NCBI RefSeq assembly: GCF_000747095.1
Contig: NZ_JQGL01000142.1
Location: 1-58,874 of the forward strand
Reading direction: 5' to 3'
DNA: 58,874 nucleotides
From: Sulfuricurvum sp. MLSB
GTDB lineage: Bacteria; Campylobacterota; Campylobacteria; Campylobacterales; Sulfurimonadaceae
Shown here: in pieces, positions 35,193 through 46,028 of the stretch
Numbering within the stretch: position 1 is the first letter of the stretch
How the letters are laid out: each line of letters starts with the position of its first letter
Notes under the pieces: generated by a model
What the model was told of the DNA's origin: nothing
Databases searched by the model: none
Seen by the model: the letters and a program-made list of their open reading frames with translations, nothing else
Translations under genes and position numbers: made by a program

Positions 35193-36182
35193 ATGGATGC
35201 AGCATTCATTATCGAAACGATCGTAAAAATCGTTGTCATCATGTTGATTTTTTCCGCGCTCGCAGGGTTTGGAACCTATTTCGAGCGTAAGGTTCTGGCG
35301 TTTATGCAACGCCGCCTCGGGCCGATGCACGTCGGACCGTACGGATTGCTTCAGATTATGGCGGACGGGATCAAGCTTTTTACCAAGGAAGACATCGTTC
35401 CCCAGAACGTCGTCAAGCCGATTTTTAAAATCGCTCCGGTCATCACCGCGGCGACCGCTTTCATGGCGGCGGCGGCGATTCCGTTTTGGCCTCAGTTTAC
35501 CGTTATGGGTTATACGGTCCATCCGATCGTTGCGGATATCAATGTCGGTATCCTCTACGTCCTTGGGGTCATGGCCATCGGTCTTTACGGACCGCTTCTT
35601 GGGGGTATGGCATCGGCGAACAAATGGTCGTTGATCTCGGCGGCTCGGAGTGCGGCGATTTTCATTTCCTATGAAGTCATTACGGGTCTATCCCTCCTTG
35701 CGCCGTTGATGATGGTCGGATCGTTGTCGCTGATCGATATCAACAACTACCAAGCCGGCGGCATTACGAACTGGATCGTCTGGTCGCAGCCGGTCGCGTT
35801 TATCCTTTTCTGGATCGCCGCGTTTGCCGAGACGGGACGTACGCCGTTTCACCTCGTGGCCAACGACCACGAGATCATCGACGGTTTCGGTACCGAGTAT
35901 TCGGGTATGCGCTGGGGTCTGTTCTTTATCGGTGAATACGCCAATATGTTCTTCATCTCGTTTGTGATGGCGATCATCTTCCTGGGCGGTTTTGGTGACG
36001 GTACGATTGCGGGGGCGGTACAGCTGATCCTCAAAGTAGCGTTTTTCTTTTTCTTTTTCCTCTGGACACGTGCCGCATGGCCGGATGTCCGACCTGACCA
36101 GTTGATGTGGTTGTGTTGGAAAGTATTAATGCCGATCGCCGTGCTCAACGTTATCGTTACCGGCATCGTGATGATGTTCTAA
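35193..36182 (+). CDS. nuoH: NADH-quinone oxidoreductase subunit H
   Basis: Membrane subunit that lines the quinone chamber. Eight or so helices; signatures include YFERKVLAFMQRRLGPMHVGPYG, AFAETGRTPFHLVANDHEI and GFGTEYSGMRWGLFFIGEY. 329 aa, normal. It begins 3 bp after nuoG2. Confidence 0.96.
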   Translation: MDAAFIIETIVKIVVIMLIFSALAGFGTYFERKVLAFMQRRLGPMHVGPYGLLQIMADGIKLFTKEDIVPQNVVKPIFKIAPVITAATAFMAAAAIPFWPQFTVMGYTVHPIVADINVGILYVLGVMAIGLYGPLLGGMASANKWSLISAARSAAIFISYEVITGLSLLAPLMMVGSLSLIDINNYQAGGITNWIVWSQPVAFILFWIAAFAETGRTPFHLVANDHEIIDGFGTEYSGMRWGLFFIGEYANMFFISFVMAIIFLGGFGDGTIAGAVQLILKVAFFFFFFLWTRAAWPDVRPDQLMWLCWKVLMPIAVLNVIVTGIVMMF

Positions 36183-36195
36183 GGGGGTACGTGTT

Positions 36196-36819
36196 ATGCA
36201 TCATGAAGAACCGTTTAAAGACCGTAATGTGAGCGAACAAAGCGCCTATTATTTCGTCGATATCGAAGCCTATCCCGAAAACGGATGGGATAAATTCAAA
36301 CAGGTTGCCCGTCGTACGTTCAGCGGCGAACTGTTTGTCGGATTGTGGGTCGTACTGCGTGAGATGATCAAATTTGATATCCACACCGTGCAGTATCCGA
36401 AAGAGAAACTCCCGATCGGGCCGCGTTACCGTGCGGTTCATAAACTGTTGCGTTTGTGGGAATCGGGATACGAGCGCTGCATCGGGTGCGGGCTGTGCGA
36501 AAAAATCTGTATCTCCGATTGTATCCGCATGGACACGCGTATCGACGAGAACAGCCGCAAAGAGGTCACCGAGTACAGCATCAATCTCGGACGCTGCATC
36601 TTCTGCGGTTACTGTGCCGAAGTATGTCCTGAGTTGGCGATCGTTCACGGCCCGCGTTTCGAGAACGCTTCGGAACAGCGTGCCCATTTTGTCATCAAAG
36701 ATGATATGTTGACCCCGCTGGATTTGCTCAAAGCAGGTGAACAGGCCGAATATCCGGGCTTCGGTGCGGTTATCCCGGGAAGCGATGCGTCGGTCAAAAA
36801 GACCCCGCTTGCGTATTAA
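36196..36819 (+). CDS. nuoI: NADH-quinone oxidoreductase subunit I
   Basis: Ferredoxin-like subunit with two [4Fe-4S] clusters (N6a and N6b). Motifs CIGCGLCEKICISDC and CIFCGYCAEVCPE. 207 aa, with a longer N-terminus and C-terminal tail than E. coli NuoI. Confidence 0.96.
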   Translation: MHHEEPFKDRNVSEQSAYYFVDIEAYPENGWDKFKQVARRTFSGELFVGLWVVLREMIKFDIHTVQYPKEKLPIGPRYRAVHKLLRLWESGYERCIGCGLCEKICISDCIRMDTRIDENSRKEVTEYSINLGRCIFCGYCAEVCPELAIVHGPRFENASEQRAHFVIKDDMLTPLDLLKAGEQAEYPGFGAVIPGSDASVKKTPLAY

Positions 36820-36830
36820 GGAGTTTAGGT

Positions 36831-37415
36831 ATGTTTGAAGCAATTGCTTTTTATCTGTTTGCGGCGTTGACGATTGTGATGTTTACGATCACCGTAATGA
36901 CGTCTCAAGCGTTATACGCGTTGACGGCAATGGCGGCAGGGATGATTTTTATCTCGGCGTTTTTCTTTATTCTGGGAGCCGATTTTTTGGGTGCTATCCA
37001 GATCATCGTGTATACCGGTGCGGTAATGGCGCTGTATGCGTTCGGGATGATGTTCTTTGATACGACCCGCAATGTCGTGGAAAAACGGACCAATCCGCAA
37101 ATCGTATTTATTCTTGGAACGTTGGCAGCCATTATGGTTGTTGCGATTGTCGTCGCTCCGATCGTTTCCAACAACATTCAAGCTCTTTATCCGATTCAGG
37201 AGGGGGTAGGTAACTCTCAAGCGGTGGGAATGGTATTGTTTACCAAATACCTCGTACCGTTTGAAGTAGCGGCGGTTATGCTGCTGGTTGCTATGATCGC
37301 GGGGATCGTCCTCGCCGGCAAGAAAATGGACAAATCGCTCACATTGATGGCCGAAGAAGAGATCGAGATGATGCATGCGTCTACTGAAACACACCAAGAG
37401 AGAGGGGAACACTGA
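36831..37415 (+). CDS. nuoJ: NADH-quinone oxidoreductase subunit J
   Basis: Five-helix membrane subunit. FILGADFLGAIQIIVYTGAVMALYAFGMM is the characteristic broken helix 3. 194 aa. Its stop overlaps the nuoK ATG by 1 bp (TGATG). Confidence 0.94.
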   Translation: MFEAIAFYLFAALTIVMFTITVMTSQALYALTAMAAGMIFISAFFFILGADFLGAIQIIVYTGAVMALYAFGMMFFDTTRNVVEKRTNPQIVFILGTLAAIMVVAIVVAPIVSNNIQALYPIQEGVGNSQAVGMVLFTKYLVPFEVAAVMLLVAMIAGIVLAGKKMDKSLTLMAEEEIEMMHASTETHQERGEH

Positions 37416-37720
37416 TGGAAATTACCCTTACCCATTATCTGGTTTTATCGGCGGTATTGTTTGCGATCGGTTTGATCGGGGTCATGCGTCGTAAAAACCT
37501 TTTATTGCTTTTTTTCGCTACCGAGATTTTGCTGAATGCGACCAACATCGCATTTGCGGCGATTTCCCACTATATCGGCGATTTGAGCGGACAAATGTTT
37601 GCGTTTTTCATTATCGCGATTGCGGCATCGGAAGTAGCGGTCGGTTTGGGACTGCTCATCGTGTGGTACAAACGTACCGGCAAGATCGATCTTGATCAAA
37701 TGACTTCAATGCGAGGATAG
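37415..37720 (+). CDS. nuoK: NADH-quinone oxidoreductase subunit K
   Basis: Three-helix membrane subunit with the conserved helix Glu residues: FFATEILLNATNIAF and IAIAASEVAVGLGLLIVW. 101 aa, normal. Confidence 0.96.
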   Translation: MEITLTHYLVLSAVLFAIGLIGVMRRKNLLLLFFATEILLNATNIAFAAISHYIGDLSGQMFAFFIIAIAASEVAVGLGLLIVWYKRTGKIDLDQMTSMRG

Positions 37721-37723
37721 TCT

Positions 37724-39610
37724 ATGGAACTTTATTTATATATTGCACTCTTCGCTCCGCTGGCCGGGTCGCTTTTTGCGGCGCTGTTCGGCATGTCCCC
37801 GAAAACGAAATTGACGGGATATGTGGCGTCGGCTCTGTTGTTCGCTTCGTTTGTGAGCAGCGCTGTTTTATTGAACTACGTCATGAGCGGTCACACGGTT
37901 CATGTTGAACTGATGACATGGATGGCGACGGGAGATCTGTACATTCCGTTCGGATTTGTCGTCGATCAGGTAAGCGTCGTCATGATGATGGTTGTTACGA
38001 TCGTTTCGACCGTTGTACACGTCTATTCGATCGGGTATATGGACCACGACAAAGGGTTCAACCGTTTCTTCTCATGGCTTTCGGCATTCGTGTTCTCGAT
38101 GATGGTTCTCGTCATGAGCGACAACTTTGCGGGGCTTTTCATCGGATGGGAAGGGGTCGGTCTGTGTTCATGGGGACTCATCGGATTCTGGTACCAGAAA
38201 GAATCGGCAACCTGGGCGGCGAACGAAGCGTTCATTATGAACCGCATCGCCGACCTTGGGATGTTGATCGGTATTTTCCTGCTGTATTGGAATGTTGGAT
38301 CGCTTCAGTACGATGTCGTATTTGCAGAGGTCGGCAACCTTCCGATCGCCGTGGTCACCTGGATCGGTATTTTCCTTTTCATCGGAGCGATGGGTAAATC
38401 GGCTCAGTTCCCGCTGCACACATGGCTTGCAGACGCGATGGAAGGTCCGACTCCTGTTTCGGCTCTGATCCACGCGGCAACGATGGTTACGGCCGGGGTT
38501 TATCTGGTCGTCCGTGCGAATCCGATTTATGATTTGATTCCGAATGTCGGCATCTTTATCGCCAGCCTCGGTGCGTTTGTCGCCCTTTTCGCGGCGTCTA
38601 TGGCGCTGGTGAACCGCGATATGAAACGAATCATCGCGTATTCGACATTGTCGCAGCTGGGGTATATGTTTGTAGCCGCAGGCTTGGGAGCGTACTGGGT
38701 TGCGTTGTTCCACCTGATGGCGCACGCGTTTTTCAAAGCGCTGCTGTTCCTCGGTGCGGGTAACGTCATGCACGCGATGCACGACGAACTTGATCCGTTT
38801 AAAATGGGCGGATTGCGCAAAGTGATGAAAGGGACGTTCGTGATGATGACTCTTGCATCAGTTGCTTTGGCGGGTATCTATCCGTTTGCCGGATTCTTCT
38901 CAAAAGATTTGATTCTGGAAGTCGGATTCGTTGAACACCACTACGTCATTTACACCGTATTGTTACTGACGGCCGGTTTGACGGCATTCTATTCTTTCCG
39001 TCTGGTTGCTTTGATCTTCCACGGCGAAGAGCGCTACAAACTGTTCGGCATCCATCCGCATGAAGCGTATAAATTCATGCTGGTGGCTATGTCACCGCTG
39101 CTGGTTCTGGCAATCATCGCCGGGGCATTCAAAATGACCTATTATCAGCTGGTGATCAATCTGCTTCCCTCGACGCAGTACCACGTTCACAGTGAGATGA
39201 CGTATTGGATCATGACGATCGGAACGCAGCTGTTTGTTATCGCGGCGATTGTGTTTGCGTACAAAAAATACGCCAACTGGAGCAGCGTTCCGGACGGAAC
39301 GTCGAAAATGGAAAACCGTTTTTGCTACAAACTTTTGTGGAATCAGTATTACATTCCGAAGTTTTACGAAGAGGTTTTTTCGAAACCGTATTTGGAACTT
39401 TCCCGCATCGCATGGAAACAGATCGATCTTAAAATCGTTGATGCAACCGTCGATGCGATCGCGAACGCGATTTACAAAACGGGTGAGAATACACGCGATA
39501 TTCAGGACGGGAACCTCTCCAGCATGCTACGCTGGATGGTTGTCGGTCTGGTCGTTTTACTGGCGCTTGCCGTTGCCTTCACCGTTGGTTACAACGCGGT
39601 CGGCGCTTAA
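37724..39610 (+). CDS. nuoL: NADH-quinone oxidoreductase subunit L
   Basis: Distal antiporter-like proton channel with a C-terminal lateral helix. Motifs: FIGWEGVGLCSWGLIGFW (key Glu), GAMGKSAQFPLHTWLADAMEGPTPVSALIHAATMVTAGVYLV and STLSQLGYM. 628 aa, with the long C-terminal extension present. Confidence 0.97.
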   Translation: MELYLYIALFAPLAGSLFAALFGMSPKTKLTGYVASALLFASFVSSAVLLNYVMSGHTVHVELMTWMATGDLYIPFGFVVDQVSVVMMMVVTIVSTVVHVYSIGYMDHDKGFNRFFSWLSAFVFSMMVLVMSDNFAGLFIGWEGVGLCSWGLIGFWYQKESATWAANEAFIMNRIADLGMLIGIFLLYWNVGSLQYDVVFAEVGNLPIAVVTWIGIFLFIGAMGKSAQFPLHTWLADAMEGPTPVSALIHAATMVTAGVYLVVRANPIYDLIPNVGIFIASLGAFVALFAASMALVNRDMKRIIAYSTLSQLGYMFVAAGLGAYWVALFHLMAHAFFKALLFLGAGNVMHAMHDELDPFKMGGLRKVMKGTFVMMTLASVALAGIYPFAGFFSKDLILEVGFVEHHYVIYTVLLLTAGLTAFYSFRLVALIFHGEERYKLFGIHPHEAYKFMLVAMSPLLVLAIIAGAFKMTYYQLVINLLPSTQYHVHSEMTYWIMTIGTQLFVIAAIVFAYKKYANWSSVPDGTSKMENRFCYKLLWNQYYIPKFYEEVFSKPYLELSRIAWKQIDLKIVDATVDAIANAIYKTGENTRDIQDGNLSSMLRWMVVGLVVLLALAVAFTVGYNAVGA

Positions 39611-39616
39611 GGAGTA

Positions 39617-41167
39617 ATGATGATGGATCATATTTTATCGCTTTTGATTTTTTTCCCGGCATTGGCGGCAATGCTCGGGTTTGTTGTCCGACAAGACAGC
39701 ATCCGCGCGTACGGTATCGCCGTAGCGGGGATCGAATTTTTCCTCTCGTTGTGGCTATGGTATGCGTACGATCCGATGGTTTCAGGGATGCAGTTCATGG
39801 AAGCGGCTCCTTTGATTCCGGCGTTCGGAATCAATTATTTGCTGGGTATTGACGGGATTTCCCTCTTTATTATTATTCTTTCGACGTTTTTCACGCTGAT
39901 CGGTATTGCGTCTCTGACCGAAACGCGCCGCGTTAAAGACATGATTATCACTTTGTTGTTCCTTGAGATGACGATGGTGGGTGTGTTTGCGGCGCTGGAT
40001 GCGATCGTGTTCTATGTGTTCTGGGAACTTTCTCTCGTTCCGATGCTCTATATTATCGGTGCATGGGGCGGACCGCTGCGTATTTATGCGTCGGTCAAGT
40101 TCTTCCTTTATACGTTTGCCGGATCGCTCGTCATGCTCGTCGGTATGCTCTTTATGGCGTACTTTTACTATCAAGCGACCGGGACATGGAGCTTTTCGAT
40201 TCTGGAGTGGTATCGCCTGATTTTGCCGGAAAACTTCCAGATCTGGTTGTTTGTCGCGTTCTTCCTCGGATTCGCGATCAAGGTTCCTATGTTTCCGTTC
40301 CATACATGGCTTCCGTATGCGCACGGACAGGCTCCGACCATCGGTTCGGTGATCCTTGCGGCTATTTTGCTGAAAATGGGAACCTACGCGTTCGTCCGTT
40401 TTTCGCTTCCGCTTTTCCCGGATGCGTCGGTATTTTTCATGTTTCCGATCGCCATCATCGCGATTATCATGATCATCTATACGGCGATGGTGGCGTACGC
40501 GCAAGAAGACATCAAACAAGTCGTCGCCTACAGCTCGATTTCGCACATGGGGGTCATCATCCTCGGTACGTTCGCCCTGAACGTTGAAGGGGTGAGCGGT
40601 TCGGTCTTTTTGATGATCGCCCACGGGGTCGTTTCCGGCGCGCTGTTCCTTTTGGTCGGCGTGATTTATGATCGCCGTCATACGAAACTGATGAGCGAAT
40701 TCGGCGGATTGGCATCGGTCATGCCGCGCTACGCAACAATTTTCGGGATCATGATGATGGCATCGGTAGGGCTTCCGTTGACGATCAACTTCGTCGGGGA
40801 ATTTTTGAGTCTTCTCGGGTTCTATAAGCAATCGCATATGTTGACCCTCACCGCAGGGGTGGCGATTATCGTCGGCGCGATCTACATGCTTTCGGCGTAC
40901 AAAAAAGCGTTTTTCGGTCAGGTGAGCAAAGAAGAGAACACAAAACTCAAAGACCTTAACAAAACCGAGCTGGTCGGACTCGTACCGCTGGTCATCGTCG
41001 CGATCTGGTTGGGAGTTTATCCCAAGCCGGTGCTGGAACCGATCAACAACAGCGTTGAATCGGTCATTCAGCTGATGCACGATAAAGCGCAAAGCGCTGA
41101 AGCCAAAGAGCGCATCCCGAACCTTTCTGAGTCCAACGGGATTATTTCAATGCAGGAGGCACACTAA
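39617..41167 (+). CDS. nuoM: NADH-quinone oxidoreductase subunit M
   Basis: Antiporter-like proton channel. [55 protein letters not shown] and [10 protein letters not shown]. 516 aa. Three consecutive in-frame ATGs (39617, 39620, 39623) follow GGAG; the middle or last is better spaced, but the exact start cannot be decided. Shares one base with nuoN. Confidence 0.96.
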   Translation: MMMDHILSLLIFFPALAAMLGFVVRQDSIRAYGIAVAGIEFFLSLWLWYAYDPMVSGMQFMEAAPLIPAFGINYLLGIDGISLFIIILSTFFTLIGIASLTETRRVKDMIITLLFLEMTMVGVFAALDAIVFYVFWELSLVPMLYIIGAWGGPLRIYASVKFFLYTFAGSLVMLVGMLFMAYFYYQATGTWSFSILEWYRLILPENFQIWLFVAFFLGFAIKVPMFPFHTWLPYAHGQAPTIGSVILAAILLKMGTYAFVRFSLPLFPDASVFFMFPIAIIAIIMIIYTAMVAYAQEDIKQVVAYSSISHMGVIILGTFALNVEGVSGSVFLMIAHGVVSGALFLLVGVIYDRRHTKLMSEFGGLASVMPRYATIFGIMMMASVGLPLTINFVGEFLSLLGFYKQSHMLTLTAGVAIIVGAIYMLSAYKKAFFGQVSKEENTKLKDLNKTELVGLVPLVIVAIWLGVYPKPVLEPINNSVESVIQLMHDKAQSAEAKERIPNLSESNGIISMQEAH

Positions 41168-42672
41168 TGTTGGAGCCTGTCAATGTTTCACTGGCGTCGC
41201 TGAATCTGGCAACGCTGGCACCTATGCTCATCGCCATCGTCGGTGCGCTTTCGATGTTGGTGATCGATCTTGTCAAGGGGGGATTACACAAATCTCTCTA
41301 TGTCATGGTCAGTTTGCTCTTTTTGCTCCTTGATTTGGGGGCTTTGGTCGATTTTGGCGGTGTCTTTCTGAAAAACGGGACGGTTCTTGGATTCTTTGAC
41401 GTGATGCTGATGGACGGAATTGCCATTCTGTCGCAGATCATCATTGTTGCGGGTTCGATGCTTTTTATCCCGTTGGCGCTGACATCCAAGCGGTTCCATG
41501 AGTACAACTATCCTGAGTATTTTTCTCTGTTCCTGTTCATGATCGCGGGTTTTCAGTTCATGGTAGCAACGGACAACCTGATCCTCGTTTTTGTCGGTCT
41601 TGAAACGGCATCATTGGCGTTGTACACTCTTATCGCATTGCACAATCGCCGCAAATCGTTCGAAGCGGCGGTCAAATATTTTACAATGGGAGCATTGGCA
41701 GCCGGATTCTATGCTTTCGGTGCGATGATTTTGTATGCGATCAGCGGTTCGGTCGAGATCAACCAGATCGCGACGATACTCGCAGAAGATCATTACAGCA
41801 ATATCGGCTACGTCCTGATCGCCGTCAGTTTCATGATTGCGGCGTTCGGTTTCAAACTCTCTATGGTTCCGTTTCATACGTGGACGCCGGACGTTTATGA
41901 AGGCTCGTCGGCGGCACTTGCCGGATACATGTCTATTGTCCCGAAAATTGCCGGATTCGTCGTGGCAATGCGCTTGTTTGAATTCCTCGTTCACAGCGGC
42001 GTCGTATGGCTGCAGGTGATCCTCTACATCGGAGTTGTCGTGACGATGACGGCGGCGAACATCTGGGCGCTGGTGCAGACCGACGTCAAACGGATGTTGG
42101 CGTATAGCTCGATTTCGCATGCGGGATTCGTCATGGCGGCGATTTTGATCGGTACGACACAGGCCAATACGGGGTTGTTCCTTTATTGGGCGCTGTTTAG
42201 TTTCACAAACCTCGGTGCCTTTACAATGCTGTGGGTGAATCGCCAGAAAAACCTGCTACCGGGGCAAAGCTCAGACCATCCGTATGAGAAATTTTCCGGT
42301 ATGGTCAAAACAATGCCGATGGCGGCGATCATGATGGGTCTGTTTATGCTCTCGCTTGCGGGTATTCCGCCGTTCGGTCTGTTCTGGGGCAAAATATACA
42401 TGATCGGCTCAGCCGTCAGCGCCGGCTATACGCTGTTGGCGCTCATCATGGCTCTAAACTCGGCGATTGCGGGATACTATTATCTTAAACTGATTGTCTT
42501 CATGTTTATGAAAGAGCCGATGGTCGGGTATGAGGGGTATTATCTGATGAACGCCTCTTTGTCGCTCAAAACAATCATCGGTGTTGCGGCGGTCGGAACG
42601 ATATTCGCCGTTTTTGCCGTGAACCCGCTTTTGGAAGTCATTACATTATTCGTGTATAATAGCGGCTATTAA
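41167..42672 (+). CDS. nuoN: NADH-quinone oxidoreductase subunit N
   Basis: Third antiporter-like subunit. [41 protein letters not shown] with key Glu and Lys, [31 protein letters not shown] and YSSISHAGF. 501 aa. Last nuo gene; a TATAAT box for pflA lies in its final codons. Confidence 0.96.
   Translation: MLEPVNVSLASLNLATLAPMLIAIVGALSMLVIDLVKGGLHKSLYVMVSLLFLLLDLGALVDFGGVFLKNGTVLGFFDVMLMDGIAILSQIIIVAGSMLFIPLALTSKRFHEYNYPEYFSLFLFMIAGFQFMVATDNLILVFVGLETASLALYTLIALHNRRKSFEAAVKYFTMGALAAGFYAFGAMILYAISGSVEINQIATILAEDHYSNIGYVLIAVSFMIAAFGFKLSMVPFHTWTPDVYEGSSAALAGYMSIVPKIAGFVVAMRLFEFLVHSGVVWLQVILYIGVVVTMTAANIWALVQTDVKRMLAYSSISHAGFVMAAILIGTTQANTGLFLYWALFSFTNLGAFTMLWVNRQKNLLPGQSSDHPYEKFSGMVKTMPMAAIMMGLFMLSLAGIPPFGLFWGKIYMIGSAVSAGYTLLALIMALNSAIAGYYYLKLIVFMFMKEPMVGYEGYYLMNASLSLKTIIGVAAVGTIFAVFAVNPLLEVITLFVYNSGY
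42655..42660 (+). promoter_or_regulatory. -10 box for pflA within the end of nuoN
   Basis: TATAAT 26 bp before the pflA ATG; AAAGGGGG supplies the Shine-Dalgarno. It suggests expression of pflA apart from nuo read-through. Confidence 0.5.
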
Positions 42673-42686
42673 TTCACAAAGGGGGC

Positions 42687-45047
42687 ATGGTGCGATATTG
42701 GATAGTTCTATCCCTCTGTCTCCCCCTTTTTGCCATGGAGCTAACGCTCCAAAGCGGCAAAGAAGATTCTCAAACCTACAGTATTCTTCACCTGCAGCAC
42801 ACTGCACCGTTTGAATGCCGGGCAACGGACAATGAATTCGGTGAGACGAAGCGCATAGATTGCCGTTTCACACCGCTGGCTCCGCAAAAATTCTCTCCCA
42901 TCGACAACGCGTATCTCAAAATAACGGGTACCGCAACGGCGGGCGGATATACCATTACGATCCTTCCCAAAAAGAAAATGAAGCTTTACCCTGTTTCGTT
43001 TGACCTGACCAAAGCATCGCAGACGTATGAAAGCGACGTCAAAACAGCGAAACAGTGGACCGTTTTGGGATATGCGCATACGCCACCGTTGGTTGCTGCT
43101 CCCGCACCGAAACCGACCGCTTTTAACTTCCCGGTCAAAATAGAAAAAAATATCGAACCCTACGTCGGCGGGCTTGACCTCAAAGGCAATCCGATCAAGA
43201 TCGCGCGGGCGCAGGACGTGACCGACTACATGCAGATGAAAAAAGCGTACGAATCCAAAAACTATGACAAGGTTTTGGACCTGGCCGATTACACGCTGAA
43301 ACACTATCCCAATACCGTGTTTAAAAACGAGCTGCTGCTGCATCAGATCCGAGCGTATCATGAAAAAGAAAACTATGAGCGGGTGATAGAAATCTCCAAA
43401 CAGTTTTTGCGCGATTACTCCTCGGATCAGCAGGTTGCCGAAGTACTGGCCTATACGGCGAATGCCTACGGCAAAAACGGCCTTACTGCCGATGCCGATT
43501 ACTTTTATGAGCGGTTGTTCAACGAACACGGCGACAGCCCGTATGCAGCGGTCGGGATGATTTACAAAGCCAAACAGCTGGAATTTTCCGGCTCGCCCAA
43601 AAGAGCCATGTATTATTACCAAAAAGCTTTGGAAACGAGCCCTGATGTAGAAGTGGCGTCCCAAGCGGCGTTCAAGCTGGCGCAGCTGGAGCTGGGAAGC
43701 GGAAATACGGAAAAAGCGGCGGAGTATGTCGATAAAGTCATCAAGGCCAATCCGAAATATTTGAGCAAAGTGCGCAGCGACGCAACGAATATGTCCGATA
43801 CATTCGTTTATCGCAAAGATTTCAAAACGGGGATCAAAATCGCCGAAGCGTTGCTAAACAATACCGATAAAAAGAGTTCTTCACATGAAGTTTTGCTCAG
43901 AAACCTCGGATTGCGGCTGGCGCAGGCAGACCGAAAAACGGAAGCTATGAAGCGGCTGAACGAATACCTCAAAACCTATAAATACGGAGAGTATATCGAA
44001 GAGGTCCGCCGTGCGAAAGACGGCTTGTTTTTTGAAGAAGGCGAATCCAATACGACCGGCGAGATAAAAAAATACGATGATTTGATTTCACGTTACGGAA
44101 ATGAAAGTGTCGGACGCAAAGCGCTTTATAAAAAAGCGCAGCTCCTGCTGAAAGAGAAAAAATACAAAGAAGTATTGGATATGGAGAACGAGCTCCATCG
44201 CCTTGACTCGGAAGAGTACCCCAAAACCAACGCCATCATTTCCCAAAGTGCGATAGGGCTCCAAAAGCAGTATCTAAAAGAGGGTAAATGCGTTGAAGCA
44301 CAGACACTTCAGCGAATGTATAAGATCAAACTTCTCCCCCAATGGGACGGGCTGATGTTCGACTGTGCGATCAAGACGACCCAGTACGCTTCCGCCAAAA
44401 AGATCGCCCAGACCCACCTAAAAGCCAAATCGATTGCGGAAAGACAGGTGTGGCTGTCACGAATGGCCAAAACACAGTTCGGGCTAGGCGAGTACAAGCA
44501 GGCAATCAAAGCGGGAAATGAGCTGGTGAAACTTCTTGCAACGGAACCGAACCCACCGCTGAACGAGATTTATCGAGTCATGTACGACGCGTCGCAAAGA
44601 CTCGGTAACAGCGAGGGGATGATCCGCTACATCAAAGCGGTTGAAACGGCATTTCCGGGCGATTTCAAGGATATCGAACGCTATACGCAGATGGTAAGCC
44701 TTGGACTAAAACAGAAGAATGAGGCAATGCTGCAGACGTATGCGCGCAAAGTCATGGTACTGCAGGGGCGTACCAAAACGTATACGCAAAGCCCGTATAT
44801 CGAGTTTACATTGGCCCAGTCGCTTCAGAACATCGACAAAGACGCTGACGCGCTGGAGGTGCTCAAAACGCTCAACAATCGAAAGCTGAATGCGGAAAAA
44901 CGCTCGCGCCAGCAGTATCTTATCGGTGCCGTCGCCCAAAAATTGGGACGCAAAGCTGAAGCGCGCGGTGCATTCAATGCCAGTATCAAAGCCGACAAAA
45001 ATTCGGCATGGGGAAAACTGGCGAAAGATGCACTAGGGTTGTTGTAG
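42687..45047 (+). CDS. pflA: PflA-like periplasmic flagellar motor protein (TPR)
   Basis: 786 aa with signal peptide MVRYWIVLSLCLPLFA. An N-terminal beta-rich region (~1-140) is followed by a Pro/Ala linker and a long array of TPR-like helices (YMQMKKAYESKNYDKVLDLA, AAFKLAQLELGSGNTEKAAEY, and so on). Size, architecture and position after nuoN match PflA of Helicobacter and Campylobacter, a component of the periplasmic disk that widens the polar flagellar motor and recruits stators. It overlaps convergent miaA by 15 bp. Confidence 0.85.
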   Translation: MVRYWIVLSLCLPLFAMELTLQSGKEDSQTYSILHLQHTAPFECRATDNEFGETKRIDCRFTPLAPQKFSPIDNAYLKITGTATAGGYTITILPKKKMKLYPVSFDLTKASQTYESDVKTAKQWTVLGYAHTPPLVAAPAPKPTAFNFPVKIEKNIEPYVGGLDLKGNPIKIARAQDVTDYMQMKKAYESKNYDKVLDLADYTLKHYPNTVFKNELLLHQIRAYHEKENYERVIEISKQFLRDYSSDQQVAEVLAYTANAYGKNGLTADADYFYERLFNEHGDSPYAAVGMIYKAKQLEFSGSPKRAMYYYQKALETSPDVEVASQAAFKLAQLELGSGNTEKAAEYVDKVIKANPKYLSKVRSDATNMSDTFVYRKDFKTGIKIAEALLNNTDKKSSSHEVLLRNLGLRLAQADRKTEAMKRLNEYLKTYKYGEYIEEVRRAKDGLFFEEGESNTTGEIKKYDDLISRYGNESVGRKALYKKAQLLLKEKKYKEVLDMENELHRLDSEEYPKTNAIISQSAIGLQKQYLKEGKCVEAQTLQRMYKIKLLPQWDGLMFDCAIKTTQYASAKKIAQTHLKAKSIAERQVWLSRMAKTQFGLGEYKQAIKAGNELVKLLATEPNPPLNEIYRVMYDASQRLGNSEGMIRYIKAVETAFPGDFKDIERYTQMVSLGLKQKNEAMLQTYARKVMVLQGRTKTYTQSPYIEFTLAQSLQNIDKDADALEVLKTLNNRKLNAEKRSRQQYLIGAVAQKLGRKAEARGAFNASIKADKNSAWGKLAKDALGLL

Positions 45048-45932
45048 AATCTTCGACGCGATCGTGAAGAGTTCGTCGGAACTTCCGCTTGATGCTAAAG
45101 CAAACTGGTTCGCATTGAATGTCTGCTGCCGTTTGGCCAGCTGTGCCGTATGGATGGTGATTAGCTCGCGCAGTTCTTCTTTGGAAATTTTGCCATCAAG
45201 ATAGCCCAGCGTTTCGATGATCCCGATCGCCTTCATGCTGTTGGGAAACCTTCCGTACCGCCGCTCCAGCTCGGCGACTTCGTCGATCAATCCCGAAGCG
45301 ATCATTTTTTCCGTTCTTAAGGCGATCCGTTGACGCAATACGTCACGCTCTATTTTAAGATCCAGCACGGGGCATTCGGCAATGACAGGTCGCGGAGGGT
45401 TCAGGGCAAACCACGTTGAAGGCGGGAGCATAGTTTGGAGATAGATCAGGAGCATCTTTTCGATTCTGTATGCATCGCCGGGGGTTATTTTTGCCATCGA
45501 AACCGGATCGATGCGGCTTAGAAATTCGTGCGTTTGGGAAAGGTCGAGTAACATCTCTTTGGCTTTTTGGAGTGTGTCGGAGGAAAAATCGGGGATGGGT
45601 GAGAGACCTTCGACCATGCTTTTGAGATAAAAGCTGCTGCCGCCGACGATGATGAGGTTTTTTCCCTGCTCGGTTGCCTGATGGCTCGCACGCCCGTATT
45701 CATCGATAAATGTTACCACGCTTGCGTTGGTCGCGGGAGAGAGGCGGTTAATGCCGAAGTGTTCGACAAGGCAAAGTTCCTCTTTGGACGGTTTGGCGGA
45801 TGCGATATCGATCTCTTGATAGATACTGAGCGAATCGATCGATAAAATGAGGGCATTGCAATTTTGAGCGAGGGTGAGGGCCAGATCGCTTTTTCCCGAT
45901 GCGGTGGAACCGATAATTGCCAACTGTTTCAT
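45033..45932 (-). CDS. miaA: tRNA dimethylallyltransferase
   Basis: Adds the dimethylallyl group to A37 of tRNAs reading UNN codons; substrate for MiaB, which is also in this window. P-loop GSTASGKSDLA near residues 8-18; SIDSLSIYQEIDIASAKPS; VGGSSFYLKSMVEG; FNANQFAL at the end. The start was set at 45932 (MKQLAIIG), matching the family. The in-frame ATG at 45950 would add MGIIAF. A TATAAT box sits 7 nt upstream, so the mRNA is predicted to be leaderless. Confidence 0.93.
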   Translation of the reverse strand: MKQLAIIGSTASGKSDLALTLAQNCNALILSIDSLSIYQEIDIASAKPSKEELCLVEHFGINRLSPATNASVVTFIDEYGRASHQATEQGKNLIIVGGSSFYLKSMVEGLSPIPDFSSDTLQKAKEMLLDLSQTHEFLSRIDPVSMAKITPGDAYRIEKMLLIYLQTMLPPSTWFALNPPRPVIAECPVLDLKIERDVLRQRIALRTEKMIASGLIDEVAELERRYGRFPNSMKAIGIIETLGYLDGKISKEELRELITIHTAQLAKRQQTFNANQFALASSGSSDELFTIASKILQQP

Positions 45933-45939
45933 AAATGCA

Positions 45940-45945
45940 ATTATA
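45940..45945 (-). promoter_or_regulatory. -10 box directly before miaA
   Basis: Minus-strand TATAAT, 7 nt from the miaA ATG at 45932; no Shine-Dalgarno is present between them. Confidence 0.5.
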
Positions 45946-45994
45946 CCCATACTCGGGGAACCTGAAACGATGTAGCGTCAAAGATATTTTACGA

Positions 45995-46000
45995 TAAAAT
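45995..46000 (+). promoter_or_regulatory. -10-like box for the prenyltransferase gene
   Basis: TAAAAT 28 bp before the GTG at 46029; AAAGGTG is the Shine-Dalgarno. Confidence 0.35.
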
Positions 46001-46028
46001 AAAACCAACTGTTATACAAAGGTGATAC

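Noticed and set aside
39782-41092. Minus-strand ORF of 436 codons opposite nuoM
   Set aside because: Its His/Arg/Asp-rich composition is what antisense reading of a hydrophobic membrane gene gives; no start signals or domains.
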